From NCBI GenBank assembly GCA_910589415.1, contig OU342639.1, forward strand, positions 17,492,268 to 17,556,267: DNA of 64,000 nucleotides, in the 5' to 3' direction. The notes beneath the pieces were generated by a model. The model saw nothing but the letters and a program-made list of their open reading frames with translations. It ran no database searches and was not told the origin of the DNA. A program made the position numbers and the translations under genes. Below, piece by piece: positions 55,141 through 64,000 of the stretch; the first letter of the stretch is position 1, and each line of letters starts with the position of its first letter. The stretch is from Malachius bipustulatus (taxonomy: Eukaryota > Arthropoda > Insecta > Coleoptera > Melyridae).

Positions 55141-55649
55141 AAATAAGAAAAAGTTGTTTGAGATTCAAATCCAAGATTTGCAACATATCGCAAAATTTAT
55201 AGCCAGTTATCTAAAGAGAACAATATTCAAATTCCATCATTTTGAATCCCAATATTTCGTATATTCGACGTACCGAAATTTAGTTCCGATATGACTCACA
55301 ATTTCCACAGCAAACTGAGGAAGTGTTTACTGGAACTGTATAGTCGAATAATGTATCATGTATCTAAAGGGGAAAATAGGCATGGAAATGCCGGAGCTAT
55401 AAGTATACCTAATTGAAGAAATTTTTCAAGGCTAAATAATAAAACTTAGGTTCCAAGTCAAATATCAAACGTACAGAGACCTGGGCTAAGTGATAAGATC
55501 TGAACCCCGAATAAAAGGAAAGGAAGCCTCTGTTGTGCAAGTATTCTGGCGTTGATATTGTTTGTTTGAACAACGAACTTGTTATTTAGAATTAACGCGT
55601 TTTCACACGGTTCAGTTTCGATGCGGATTGCCGGATGCGGTAACTCACC

Positions 55650-57114
55650 TGTAACACTTGTAAAATTATAATAAGGACTGAAAAAAAAGGAAGCATTATT
55701 TATGTGTTTGATTCTGTGATTTGTTTTATTTATGTTTTGTAATTGATATTAGAGTCAAGCTTAGGGTTTAGGACCATCCTGTATATCACCTCCTGGATAG
55801 TATAGCAATTGTTGTATTTTCTTTCTGTCTTGCTTTTCATTCAGTTTCTCTCTTGTTGGACAGTCCATGCTCACCTCCGTATTCAGATTTCTCTTTATCA
55901 TTGTTATCTGCAAGAGATAATGGGAATTAATAATTTTTATACTAATTGGATATATTCATTTTTGGAGATTTTTCAATTCTCAGTAATTATTAACTAATTA
56001 CTGCGGGCATAAGAAAACCAGAGCAGCTAGTGTTGGCCTTGTGTAACAATTTGTTCAATTGTACCTTCGGGGATTTAGTAGGCCCACACGAGAATTGGTT
56101 CATCGGTTATCCTTGGTTGTTTTAAGGATAGTTTAAGGGAACCATTCCTGTACAGGGATAGAAAAGCTGTTGTTTGTGTCTTCTTACACCACCTAAAGTG
56201 CCTAAACAAAACTCCCTAGGAACTAGGGGTAAGTTCGATTGAGCAAAATCTCCATTACAGACCACTGTCTAATATTCTCATTTGTTCTTGTAGAGTTTTT
56301 GTTTTCCCTTTTTGTTGAATTTTGGGGAGCTGTCTTACCTCATCTCGAGCTTCGGTGATACTACTCGGGACCGAACACCTGGTACCTGTCCAACCTCCTG
56401 GTATCGACCTCGTCTTCACAGAAGGGGCTACTCCTTGTCGGCAGATAGTTGGTCCGGGCCACATCAACTGCGCCCCAGGCCACCGCTTCCCTAGAAGTCT
56501 TGTTCGTAAGCGGTCCAGTCGTTCAAGGTAGGAACGTTCCAATTATTTAACCACCGTCAATTCTGCCACTAAAAGTACGACGTTAAAAACTATCCAGTCA
56601 TACACGCACTACAGTCATTGGGGCCATACTAGCCTCGGGAAGAATTCCGACGTCAGTGATGAACTTGATTTTCCTAATGTTTGTTATTATTTATTAATTT
56701 ATAAGTACTTACCGGTTATTCTATCATTTCAATTAGGCTGATATACCTAGGTAGGTAGATACCTACTCAATGTTGTAAACCATCGAGGTAGCGCTGCTCC
56801 GGAGGTATTAATAAACAACCGAATTTTATAGTATATAGTAGTTGTAATCATAGCGTTCATAGAGAATAAATTATCAAAATAGTGATAGGTAAATAAGGGA
56901 GAAATTTTATATCCTTTAACCTAATATAATAAAAGCTCTTGTTTTCTCTTCCTTGTTTTTTTTGTTTTGTTTGGCAGGACAGACGATATCGTGGCCTGCC
57001 GTAATCGGGGCTTTACCCTATATCACGTAAGAGTCTCTGAGCTCTAATTATTTTCTTTATTTTTATACTTAATTGTATGATTTTAAGTGACGTAGGTGAA
57101 AACCAAACGTTACA
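55650..57114 (+). repeat. 5' LTR (1465 bp)
   Basis: Starts TGTAACACTTGTAAAATTAT and ends AACCAAACGTTACA, so it has TG...CA ends with a 6-bp TGTAAC/GTTACA inverted pair. The short open frames inside occur identically in both LTRs and are not genes. Confidence 0.93.
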
Positions 57115-57116
57115 TC

Positions 57117-57128
57117 TGGCGCCCAACG
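57117..57128 (+). other. Primer-binding site, tRNA-Lys type
   Basis: TGGCGCCCAACG begins two bases after the LTR. It is complementary to the 3' end of a lysine tRNA (CGTTGGGCGCCA), the primer also used by several retroviruses. It marks the start of minus-strand DNA synthesis. Confidence 0.85.
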
Positions 57129-57904
57129 TAATAATTATTGCCCGTTTTTTTTTTCAAGTTTACTTTTTTTCTCAAAAATTCGGTGGACTGGATAGTACCT
57201 ACCTACTTGATTTTTTTTTTTTTTGGTTGATGATAAACTTATATTTCATCTGCTTTGTGATTACTATATTTTGTTTGGTGTCTGTATATAATAATTGTTG
57301 GATTTTTTTTACATAGGTGTGTCTAGGTTACTAGTGATAGGTACCTCATATTTTTTTTTCTCTTTTTCTTTCCCTCTTCTAAGGAAGGGTGGGGGTATAC
57401 AGGATTTTTTTTTAGATTTTGCTAATATATTAAATCCTAGAATCAAGGTAAAATTTATTGTAGTTTATGGGGAAGTGATAATAATAGTCCTGATAATTTA
57501 GTTTTTTTTTCCCCACGATTTTATCTGAAGAATTTGTGCTTGAATTGATAATGATTTAAATGCGAGTAATTAGGTTTAAATAAAGTTTGTTGTAAATATA
57601 TCTTTATTTTGATTGGAATTTTGTGGGTAATTGTACATAGTGATAATAATATTATTTGATAATATATTTAATTAATAAATAAGTTAAATCCAGCGATAAA
57701 TTAGGAAGATATTTAGAATAAAGATTAATTCTAACTGGGGAAATAAATTGCACTCCGATAAATAGATAATCTACCAATCCCTGTCATAAATATTTACTAT
57801 AATTCAATAACTAGCAATTATTTACATATTTACATTATATACAAACTATTAACACGTTTAGTGTTGAGTTTTCTCGTTGGGATTTTATAACGTAACTTTT
57901 CGCT
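57129..57904 (+). other. Untranslated leader before gag
   Basis: An AT-rich leader of about 775 nt with several short upstream ATG frames. No RNA structure was recognised by eye; it is expected to hold the packaging signal. Confidence 0.6.
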
Positions 57905-59581
57905 ATGGAGGTAAATCGCTTGCTTGGTGATGAGTTGACATATGAACTGCTGGTAAGAGGTTGCGAATTAGGCGCTACCGTCGCTGAAAAACGAAATTTA
58001 CTTCGACAAGCGCTTCAGTCGGAAAAGAATGGAGTACCATTCACCTCCGAATACAAATGTGACTCAGGTGGTGAGCTTGATATTTGCTCGGCAAAACTTG
58101 ATGATCTCACGGGGTGCATCCAGGACTTCGATAATGAGAACTTTGATAATGACTATCGTAGAATCAAATCCAGATTGCTTCACATAGAAGGTCGACTTAG
58201 ACGAATAGCTACGACAACACCGGTAGAAGAAAGGAAGAAGAGTAATTTATTCATGTTTTGTAATGGATTATTTGAAGCTTTGGAGGATGCGTTGAAGATA
58301 GCTCAACTCGGGACAAATAAATCTTCGGAGAGGTCCATCTTAGATGAGCCTAATCTCTTATTACCCTCGATTGTATCTAGGTCCTCTGGGAACCGTGGCG
58401 CAACACCGAATAATACGTCTAGCCATTCGTTTCAGGAAGAGCCCCATCTTCCAGTAGCAGACTTAATCGATTTGGGTCTAGCTCCAGAGGTGAATGTTAG
58501 TTCAACTTGTGTGGCAACAGTCTCTCACGACAACCACCATGGACCTAATGTAGCACAAAGAGAGTCCTGTGCCCGAGGTGCAGAGCAGATATCTCGACAG
58601 CTGAATCGAATGCATTTTCCTTCAGGGTCGGAGAATGCGGATGGGTGTCAAAATAGACGCGTTTCCTCCTCTGCATATCCACAAGAGAATCCTGTTGTCG
58701 AGTTTCCACCCTCTGATCGTCTTCAGTCTTCGTCAATTTTTCTGGAACCATATTCAGGAAGAATAGGAGTTCGCCCAGGTGGAGCCCACATAACTTATCG
58801 CGACTTTTGGAAATGGAAGTTGACCTTCGATGGTAGTGGAAGTGTGACATCATTTCTGGAAGACCTCGAAGAAATGGCAGAGGCTCGAGGAGTTTCCCCG
58901 AAGGAATTATTCCTTGCCGCGTCGGAATTCCTGAAAGGAGATGCCCTGCTGTGGTATCGACCTAGGAAGTACGAGTTCCGAGACTGGATGGATTTTAAAA
59001 GGAAACTAAGAGATGCCTTCTTACCGCCGGACTACGAAGCTAACCTGCTGGAAGATATAAGGAGGAGGACACAGGGACCGGATGAGAAACTGGTATTGTT
59101 CGTCTCTCGCATGCAGGGCATGTTTGGCAAGTTGGCAAGTCCGCCTTCTGAGGAAGAGCAGGTTCACTTCATCCGAAGAAATTTGCTCCCGTACTTGCAC
59201 ACGGCCCTGGCGCTGCAAGAAATTCAGACTATAGACGAGTTGTTGAAGTTAGGCAGAGTCATTGAAGAATCGCGATGGAGGGCAAAACAGTACTGTCCTC
59301 CCACCACCAATGCCAATTTGCTGCAGGAGCCTAGCTTAGCTTACCACCCTCTCAACTCCAACCGCCCTAGGAAATTAGCGGCGATACAGAAGAATCCGTC
59401 AAATCCCGAGACCCAAGTTCGTAACGCCAATCTCATCTGCTGGCGATGCAAACAAACTGGACACATGAGATCTTCCTGTCCGCAAGCGTCGACCTTGACA
59501 TGCTATCGGTGTGGGACTAAGGGATACACCGTTCAAAATTGTCCGACCTGCTCGGGAAACGCCGAGCGAAGTCATCAGTAA
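57905..59581 (+). CDS. gag: Gag polyprotein
   Basis: 558 codons. The N-terminal helical region (residues 1-130) opens MEVNRLLGDELTYELLVRG. A Ser-rich linker follows. The capsid-like retrotransposon gag domain runs from about residue 295 to 460 (WKWKLTFDGSGSVTSFLEDL, FLKGDALLWYR, MDFKRKLRDAFLPPDY). Two zinc knuckles lie near the end. The first (residue 512) is canonical, CWRCKQTGHMRSSC. The second (residue 533) is CYRCGTKGYTVQNC, with Tyr where the zinc-binding His should be, a single-base change from CAC to TAC. Gag forms the virus-like particle and binds the element RNA. The frame ends at TAA 59579-59581, 43 nt into pol, in the +1 frame relative to pol. Confidence 0.93.
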   Translation: MEVNRLLGDELTYELLVRGCELGATVAEKRNLLRQALQSEKNGVPFTSEYKCDSGGELDICSAKLDDLTGCIQDFDNENFDNDYRRIKSRLLHIEGRLRRIATTTPVEERKKSNLFMFCNGLFEALEDALKIAQLGTNKSSERSILDEPNLLLPSIVSRSSGNRGATPNNTSSHSFQEEPHLPVADLIDLGLAPEVNVSSTCVATVSHDNHHGPNVAQRESCARGAEQISRQLNRMHFPSGSENADGCQNRRVSSSAYPQENPVVEFPPSDRLQSSSIFLEPYSGRIGVRPGGAHITYRDFWKWKLTFDGSGSVTSFLEDLEEMAEARGVSPKELFLAASEFLKGDALLWYRPRKYEFRDWMDFKRKLRDAFLPPDYEANLLEDIRRRTQGPDEKLVLFVSRMQGMFGKLASPPSEEEQVHFIRRNLLPYLHTALALQEIQTIDELLKLGRVIEESRWRAKQYCPPTTNANLLQEPSLAYHPLNSNRPRKLAAIQKNPSNPETQVRNANLICWRCKQTGHMRSSCPQASTLTCYRCGTKGYTVQNCPTCSGNAERSHQ

Positions 59582-62500
59582 GCCGGCTGAATGACTGTGG
59601 ATCTGCTAAACCGGCTAACCCCAACATTCATTGTATATTGGAATATGTGATATCCCATGCTAAGGGAGACTGCCGCCCTTACGTGGAAGTTTCTGTTTTT
59701 GGCTGCAAAATGCTTGGTTTGTTGGACTCAGGTGCAACAACAACCTGCGTAGGACAGACTGGATATGATCTCCTTAGGAAGCTTGGTTTGAAACTTCAGC
59801 CCAGTTCGATCTCAGTTACTGTCGCCAATGGAGGCTCGTGCGCCAGTCTTGGCGTGATCAGTGCACCGATTCGTTTGTTGGACCAGGTTCACGTGATGGA
59901 AATGCTGGTAATACCTGAGCTACCGCAGACGTTGATTCTGGGAGCGGATTTTTGGGTTACCATGAATATTGTTCCTGATCTTCGAAACGACGTGTGGCAT
60001 TTTGGTCGGGGAGAGATGAGCCCTTCCATTTGCGGAATTTTGGCTGAAGGACACCTAACACCTGTGCAGGAATCCGAGTTGACCAAGCTCTTAGAAGAAA
60101 AATTCCTCGAGATGGGAACCCATTTGGGTCACACTACCTTGGTCGAACATGAGATAGTGACGGATGCGAGACCTATTAAACAACGCTACTATCCCATGTC
60201 CCCGGTGAAGCAGAAGATAATTGATGAAGAGCTGACGAAGATGCTCGAGCTTGGTGTTGTGGAGCCTTCAAAGAGTCCATGGTCGTCACCATTGCTCTTA
60301 ATACCCAAGAAGGATAACAGCTATAGGGTATGTGTCGATTATAGAGCATTGAACGCTGTCACGAAAAAGGACGCATATCCCATTCCTTATGTGTCAGCTA
60401 TACTAGACCGCCTTAGAGGAGCAAAGTTTTTGAGTTCCATGGACATTCGGAGTGCCTATTGGCAGGTAGGAATGAAGGAGTCTAGTCGTGAATTTACCGC
60501 CTTCACAGTTCCTGGGAGGGGATTGTTCCAGTTCCGGCGAATGCCTTTCGGACTGACCAATGCCCCTGCCACCTGGTCTCGTCTTGTAGACACTGTTTTG
60601 GGTGCGGATCTAGAACCCCATGTGTTTGTTTATCTCGACGATGTCATAATCATCAGTCCAGATTTTAAAACCCACCTGGAAATCCTCGGCAAAGTTTTTG
60701 ATCGCCTCACTGCCGCTGGACTCACTCTCAAGCGGGAGAAGTGCAATTTTTGTAGACCCTCCCTGAAATATCTGGGGTATGTCGTCGACTCAACCGGTCT
60801 TAGAGTAGACCCCGAGAAAGTGGAAGCCATCTTAAATATACCAGTCCCGTCAACAGCACCCCAGGTACGTTCATTCCTAGGAGTTTGTGGATGGTATAGA
60901 AGGTTCATACCTGACTTCTCTACGGTTGTGGCACCGTTGACAAGACTCACCCAGAAGTCCGTGCCTTTCTTATGGACAAAGTTGTGTGAGGAGGCCTTCC
61001 GAAGAATCAAGGACCATTTAGTATCGGCCCCAATCTTGACTTGTCCTGATTTTGAACGACCATTTGTCCTACAGACAGATGCCTCAGCCTTTGGCCTTGG
61101 AGCCGTGCTGTCGCAGAACTTCGAGGATGGAGAGAGAGTGATCTGTTACCTATCCAGATCTCTGACGAAACCGGAAAGACGTTACACCACGACCGAACGT
61201 GAGTGTTTAGCTGTATTATGGGCCGTGGAAAAGCTTCGTCACTATTTGGAAGGAGTTCACTTCACCATTATCACCGATCATTTCTCTTTGGTGTGGCTCG
61301 ACCGCCAAAAGGATCCAACAGGACGTCTAGCACGATGGGCTATACGACTCCAACCCTTCGACTACACTATCGTGCATCGAAAAGGGAAGGACCATATTGT
61401 TCCGGACTTCCTATCGCGGAGCGTTCCTCAAGTTGAGTCCATTCACCTTCACGTAGGCTCTTTCGACACGGCTAAAGATCCTTGGTACCGAAGAATGGTC
61501 GAGAAGGTACAGGATAGTCCACGAAGGTATCCCCAGTTCCGAGTCGAAGGAGGAACACTCTACAAATACGTGAAGTCTCGACTACCAGAATTGGCCGTTG
61601 ATGCAGAGAAATGGAAAGTTGTGGTGCCAAAGGACCACCGCAAGGACATTCTCCACACCTACCACGATGACGTAACTTCCGGTCATCTTGGATCATATAA
61701 GGTGTATTGGAAGCTGTACGAAAAGTACACTTGGCCGAAGATGCAGGCGGACGTTGCGAAGTATGTCCGCTCTTGTCAAGTCTGTGCGGCGAATAAGCCC
61801 GAACAAAAAGCACCTGCAGGCCTGATGGGAAGTAGACCGGTCGTCACGCAGCCATGGCAGACCATTAGTTTGGATTTTGTGGGCCCACTGCCAAGGTCAA
61901 GCAAAATGAACACCCATATGTTAGTGGTCAGTGACTATTTCAGTAAATATGTCCTCCTATTTCCGGTACGTTCCGCCACCTCCAAAGTGCTTTGCCGTTG
62001 TGTTGAAGAGGGTGTCTTCCTGGTTTATGGAGTCCCTAAAAACATTATTTGTGATAATGGAGTGCAAATGAAGAGTAGAGAGTTCCAGAAATTATGTAGT
62101 CAGTATCATGCGGATTTGATGTTTACCCCTCTGTATTATCCCAGAGCCAACCCGTGTGAAAGGGTCAATAAGACGGTGAAGACGATGATAGCCTGCTACG
62201 TTAAGGATAACCATCGGAAGTGGGATGACAATTTAGCGGCACTAGGTTGCGCTCTACGAACAGCTCGCAGCGAGGTTACGGGATACTCGCCGTTCTTTGT
62301 CAATTTTGGTCGGAACTATATCGGTGATGGCCAAGGGCATCAATCGGGGAGTGATACTGCTGAGACTCTCACCGTGGACTCGGAAGTGGAAAAGCGACGG
62401 GTAGGGTTTCAAAAGATGTATGAAGACATAGCGAAGCGTTTGAAAGCTGCAAATGAACGCTACCAGAAGACCTACAACCTACGCCGAAGACCTGTCCACT

Positions 62501-62721
62501 TTCAGCAAGGAGACCAGGTCTGGAGGAGGAGTAAGATACTCTCTGATGCCGCACAAGCCATCAACGCGAAGTTAGCTCCTAAGTATCAAGGGCCGTTCAC
62601 CGTCAAGGAAAAGGTGGGCCGTTGGACCTATGAATTGAGCGATGACAATGGAAGATCAAAGGGAATTTGGAACGTGCAGGACTTGAAACCGTACATCACT
62701 AAAGAATTTGAACCAGGGTAA
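59539..62721 (+). CDS. pol: Pol polyprotein: protease, RT, RNase H, integrase
   Basis: 1060 codons in the -1 frame from gag; the first Met at 59539 is probably not used because translation enters by frameshifting. Protease: LLDSGATTTCVG with Asp at residue 63. Reverse transcriptase: SMDIRSAYWQV (Asp 302) and VYLDDVIII (YLDD at 365-368). RNase H: LQTDASAFGLGAVLS, TERECLAVLWAVEKL and ITDHFSL. Integrase: an HHCC zinc finger (TSGHLGSYKVYWKL, CQVCAANK), then D-D-E at residues 779, 839 and 874 (SLDFVGP, CDNGVQ, ANPCERVNK). A C-terminal GPF-type module is seen in KYQGPFTVKEK. The order PR-RT-RH-IN defines Ty3/Gypsy. No stops or shifts are present, so it could be active. Confidence 0.95.
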   Translation: MSDLLGKRRAKSSVSRLNDCGSAKPANPNIHCILEYVISHAKGDCRPYVEVSVFGCKMLGLLDSGATTTCVGQTGYDLLRKLGLKLQPSSISVTVANGGSCASLGVISAPIRLLDQVHVMEMLVIPELPQTLILGADFWVTMNIVPDLRNDVWHFGRGEMSPSICGILAEGHLTPVQESELTKLLEEKFLEMGTHLGHTTLVEHEIVTDARPIKQRYYPMSPVKQKIIDEELTKMLELGVVEPSKSPWSSPLLLIPKKDNSYRVCVDYRALNAVTKKDAYPIPYVSAILDRLRGAKFLSSMDIRSAYWQVGMKESSREFTAFTVPGRGLFQFRRMPFGLTNAPATWSRLVDTVLGADLEPHVFVYLDDVIIISPDFKTHLEILGKVFDRLTAAGLTLKREKCNFCRPSLKYLGYVVDSTGLRVDPEKVEAILNIPVPSTAPQVRSFLGVCGWYRRFIPDFSTVVAPLTRLTQKSVPFLWTKLCEEAFRRIKDHLVSAPILTCPDFERPFVLQTDASAFGLGAVLSQNFEDGERVICYLSRSLTKPERRYTTTERECLAVLWAVEKLRHYLEGVHFTIITDHFSLVWLDRQKDPTGRLARWAIRLQPFDYTIVHRKGKDHIVPDFLSRSVPQVESIHLHVGSFDTAKDPWYRRMVEKVQDSPRRYPQFRVEGGTLYKYVKSRLPELAVDAEKWKVVVPKDHRKDILHTYHDDVTSGHLGSYKVYWKLYEKYTWPKMQADVAKYVRSCQVCAANKPEQKAPAGLMGSRPVVTQPWQTISLDFVGPLPRSSKMNTHMLVVSDYFSKYVLLFPVRSATSKVLCRCVEEGVFLVYGVPKNIICDNGVQMKSREFQKLCSQYHADLMFTPLYYPRANPCERVNKTVKTMIACYVKDNHRKWDDNLAALGCALRTARSEVTGYSPFFVNFGRNYIGDGQGHQSGSDTAETLTVDSEVEKRRVGFQKMYEDIAKRLKAANERYQKTYNLRRRPVHFQQGDQVWRRSKILSDAAQAINAKLAPKYQGPFTVKEKVGRWTYELSDDNGRSKGIWNVQDLKPYITKEFEPG
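59554..59616 (+). promoter_or_regulatory. -1 ribosomal frameshift signal: GGGAAAC plus pseudoknot
   Basis: G-GGA-AAC at 59554-59560 sits in the gag zero frame as an X-XXY-YYZ slippery heptamer, and slipping back one base enters pol (KRRAKSSVSRL). After a 9-nt spacer, AGTCATCAG (59570-59578) can pair with CTG-A-ATGACT (59587-59596, one bulged A). The loop bases AGCCGG (59581-59586) can pair with CCGGCT (59611-59616), giving an H-type pseudoknot with loops of 2 and 14 nt. Confidence 0.8.
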
Positions 62722-62792
62722 ATTATCACCACCAACACTCGGGTCATCCCATTCTCCGAAAAATCTTCACCTGATGAAGTTTTTCCTCTGTC

Positions 62793-62807
62793 GAAGAGGA
62801 GGTGGGG
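62793..62807 (+). other. Polypurine tract
   Basis: GAAGAGGAGGTGGGG lies directly before the 3' LTR and would prime plus-strand DNA synthesis. Confidence 0.85.
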
Positions 62808-64000
62808 TGTAACACTTGTAAAATTATAATAAGGACTGAAAAAAAAGGAAGCATTATTTATGTGTTTGATTCTGTGATTTGTTTTATTTATGTTTTGTAA
62901 TTGATATTAGAGTCAAGCTTAGGGTTTAGGACCATCCTGTATATCACCTCCTGGATAGTATAGCAATTGTTGTATTTTCTTTCTGTCTTGCTTTTCATTC
63001 AGTTTCTCTCTTGTTGGACAGTCCATGCTCACCTCCGTATTCAGATTTCTCTTTATCATTGTTATCTGCAAGAGATAATGGGAATTAATAATTTTTATAC
63101 TAATTGGATATATTCATTTTTGGAGATTTTTCAATTCTCAGTAATTATTAACTAATTACTGCGGGCATAAGAAACCAGAGCAGCTAGTGTTGGCCTTGTG
63201 TAACAATTTGTTCAATTGTACCTTCGGGGATTTAGTAGGCCCACACGAGAATTGGTTCATCGGTTATCCTTGGTTGTTTTAAGGATAGTTTAAGGGAACC
63301 ATTCCTGTACAGGGATAGAAAAGCTGTTGTTTGTGTCTTCTTACACCACCTAAAGTGCCTAAACAAAACTCCCTAGGAACTAGGGGTAAGTTCGATTGAG
63401 CAAAATCTCCATTACAGACCACTGTCTAATATTCTCATTTGTTCTTGTAGAGTTTTTGTTTTCCCTTTTTGTTGAATTTTGGGGAGCTGTCTTACCTCAT
63501 CTCGAGCTTCGGTGATACTACTCGGGACCGAACACCTGGTACCTGTCCAACCTCCTGGTATCGACCTCGTCTTCACAGAAGGGGCTACTCCTTGTCGGCA
63601 GATAGTTGGTCCGGGCCACATCAACTGCGCCCCAGGCCACCGCTTCCCTAGAAGTCTTGTTCGTAAGCGGTCCAGTCGTTCAAGGTAGGAACGTTCCAAT
63701 TATTTAACCACCGTCAATTCTGCCACTAAAAGTACGACGTTAAAAACTATCCAGTCATACACGCACTACAGTCATTGGGGCCATACTAGCCTCGGGAAGA
63801 ATTCCGACGTCAGTGATGAACTTGATTTTCCTAATGTTTGTTATTATTTATTAATTTATAAGTACTTACCGGTTATTCTATCATTTCAATTAGGCTGATA
63901 TACCTAGGTAGGTAGATACCTACTCAATGTTGTAAACCATCGAGGTAGCGCTGCTCCGGAGGTATTAATAAACAACCGAATTTTATAGTATATAGTAGTT
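62808..64000 (+). repeat. 3' LTR, cut by the window end
   Basis: Starts TGTAACACTTGTAAAATTAT like the 5' LTR and follows it for 1193 bp. The one visible difference is GAAACCAGAG at about 63171 where the 5' copy has GAAAACCAGAG. About 270 bp remain beyond the window. Confidence 0.93.

Larger units (their letters stand above)
55650..64000 (+). mobile_element. Nearly intact Ty3/Gypsy LTR retrotransposon
   Basis: 5' LTR 55650-57114, primer-binding site 57117-57128, gag 57905-59581, -1 frameshift signal 59554-59616, pol 59539-62721, polypurine tract 62793-62807 and a 3' LTR from 62808 that runs off the window. Gag and pol are uninterrupted and there is no env. The LTR parts that can be compared differ visibly by one base indel in about 1190 bp, so insertion was recent. 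The 3' flank, and hence the target duplication, is outside the window; the 5' flank ends ACTCACC. Confidence 0.95.

Noticed and set aside
56255..56542. 95-codon minus-strand open frame, repeated at 63412-63699
   Set aside because: It lies inside both LTRs of the Gypsy element and is duplicated only because the LTRs are; no protein family fits.
62722..62807. An env gene after pol in the Gypsy element
   Set aside because: Only 86 bp separate the pol stop from the 3' LTR, occupied by a short spacer and the polypurine tract.

Overview
The window looks like an AT-rich insect nuclear genome segment. The evidence is spliced genes with GT-AG introns, a jockey LINE, a Ty3/Gypsy retrotransposon, PIF/Harbinger relics and very many terminal-inverted-repeat (foldback) elements that start TACAGGGTG and sit in TA target sites. 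Frequent GTAGGTA/TACCTAC microsatellite tracts would fit a hemipteran, but that is only an impression. There is no operon, CRISPR array or other prokaryotic feature.

Two host genes can be supported. (1) On the minus strand, 10814 down to 3203, five exons splice in phase to a 300-residue protein that I identify as tubulin polyglutamylase complex subunit 2 (TPGS2). Its introns 3 and 4 are swollen by LINE, foldback and 5S-like sequence, and a piece of exon 2 is duplicated at 11553-11620. (2) On the plus strand, three GC-rich exons (23895-24019, 26809-27057, 30318-30597) join in phase to the N-terminal part of a low-complexity protein resembling a transcription regulator. I could not name it. A candidate 5' untranslated exon lies at 18755-18960, and the remaining exons were not found.

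Layout: 1-1417, a TIR element with a Harbinger derivative inside; 3195-10814, TPGS2; 11669-12872, a 1.2-kb near-perfect palindrome; 14113-18722, a foldback element carrying a 2.6-kb insertion and a second, FB-like element with 173-bp tandem repeats and a 9-bp target duplication; 18755-30597+, the plus-strand gene, with nested foldback elements in its introns (24616-26291, 27739-29567); 33113-36779, a palindromic element plus a 5'-truncated LINE bounded by roughly 130-bp direct repeats; 37950-42868, two decayed LINE copies; 44163-48502, a full-length jockey element with 14-bp target duplications; 50936-55140, tandem repeats, a TTA-flanked MITE and inverted repeats; 55650-64000, a nearly intact Ty3/Gypsy element cut off by the window end within its 3' LTR.

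The Gypsy element is the best-preserved mobile unit: near-identical LTRs, a tRNA-Lys-type primer site, gag, a zero-frame GGGAAAC slippery site followed by a plausible H-type pseudoknot, and an uninterrupted pol. Most other elements are broken. Protein identities and repeat relationships were read by eye; no database search or alignment program was run.
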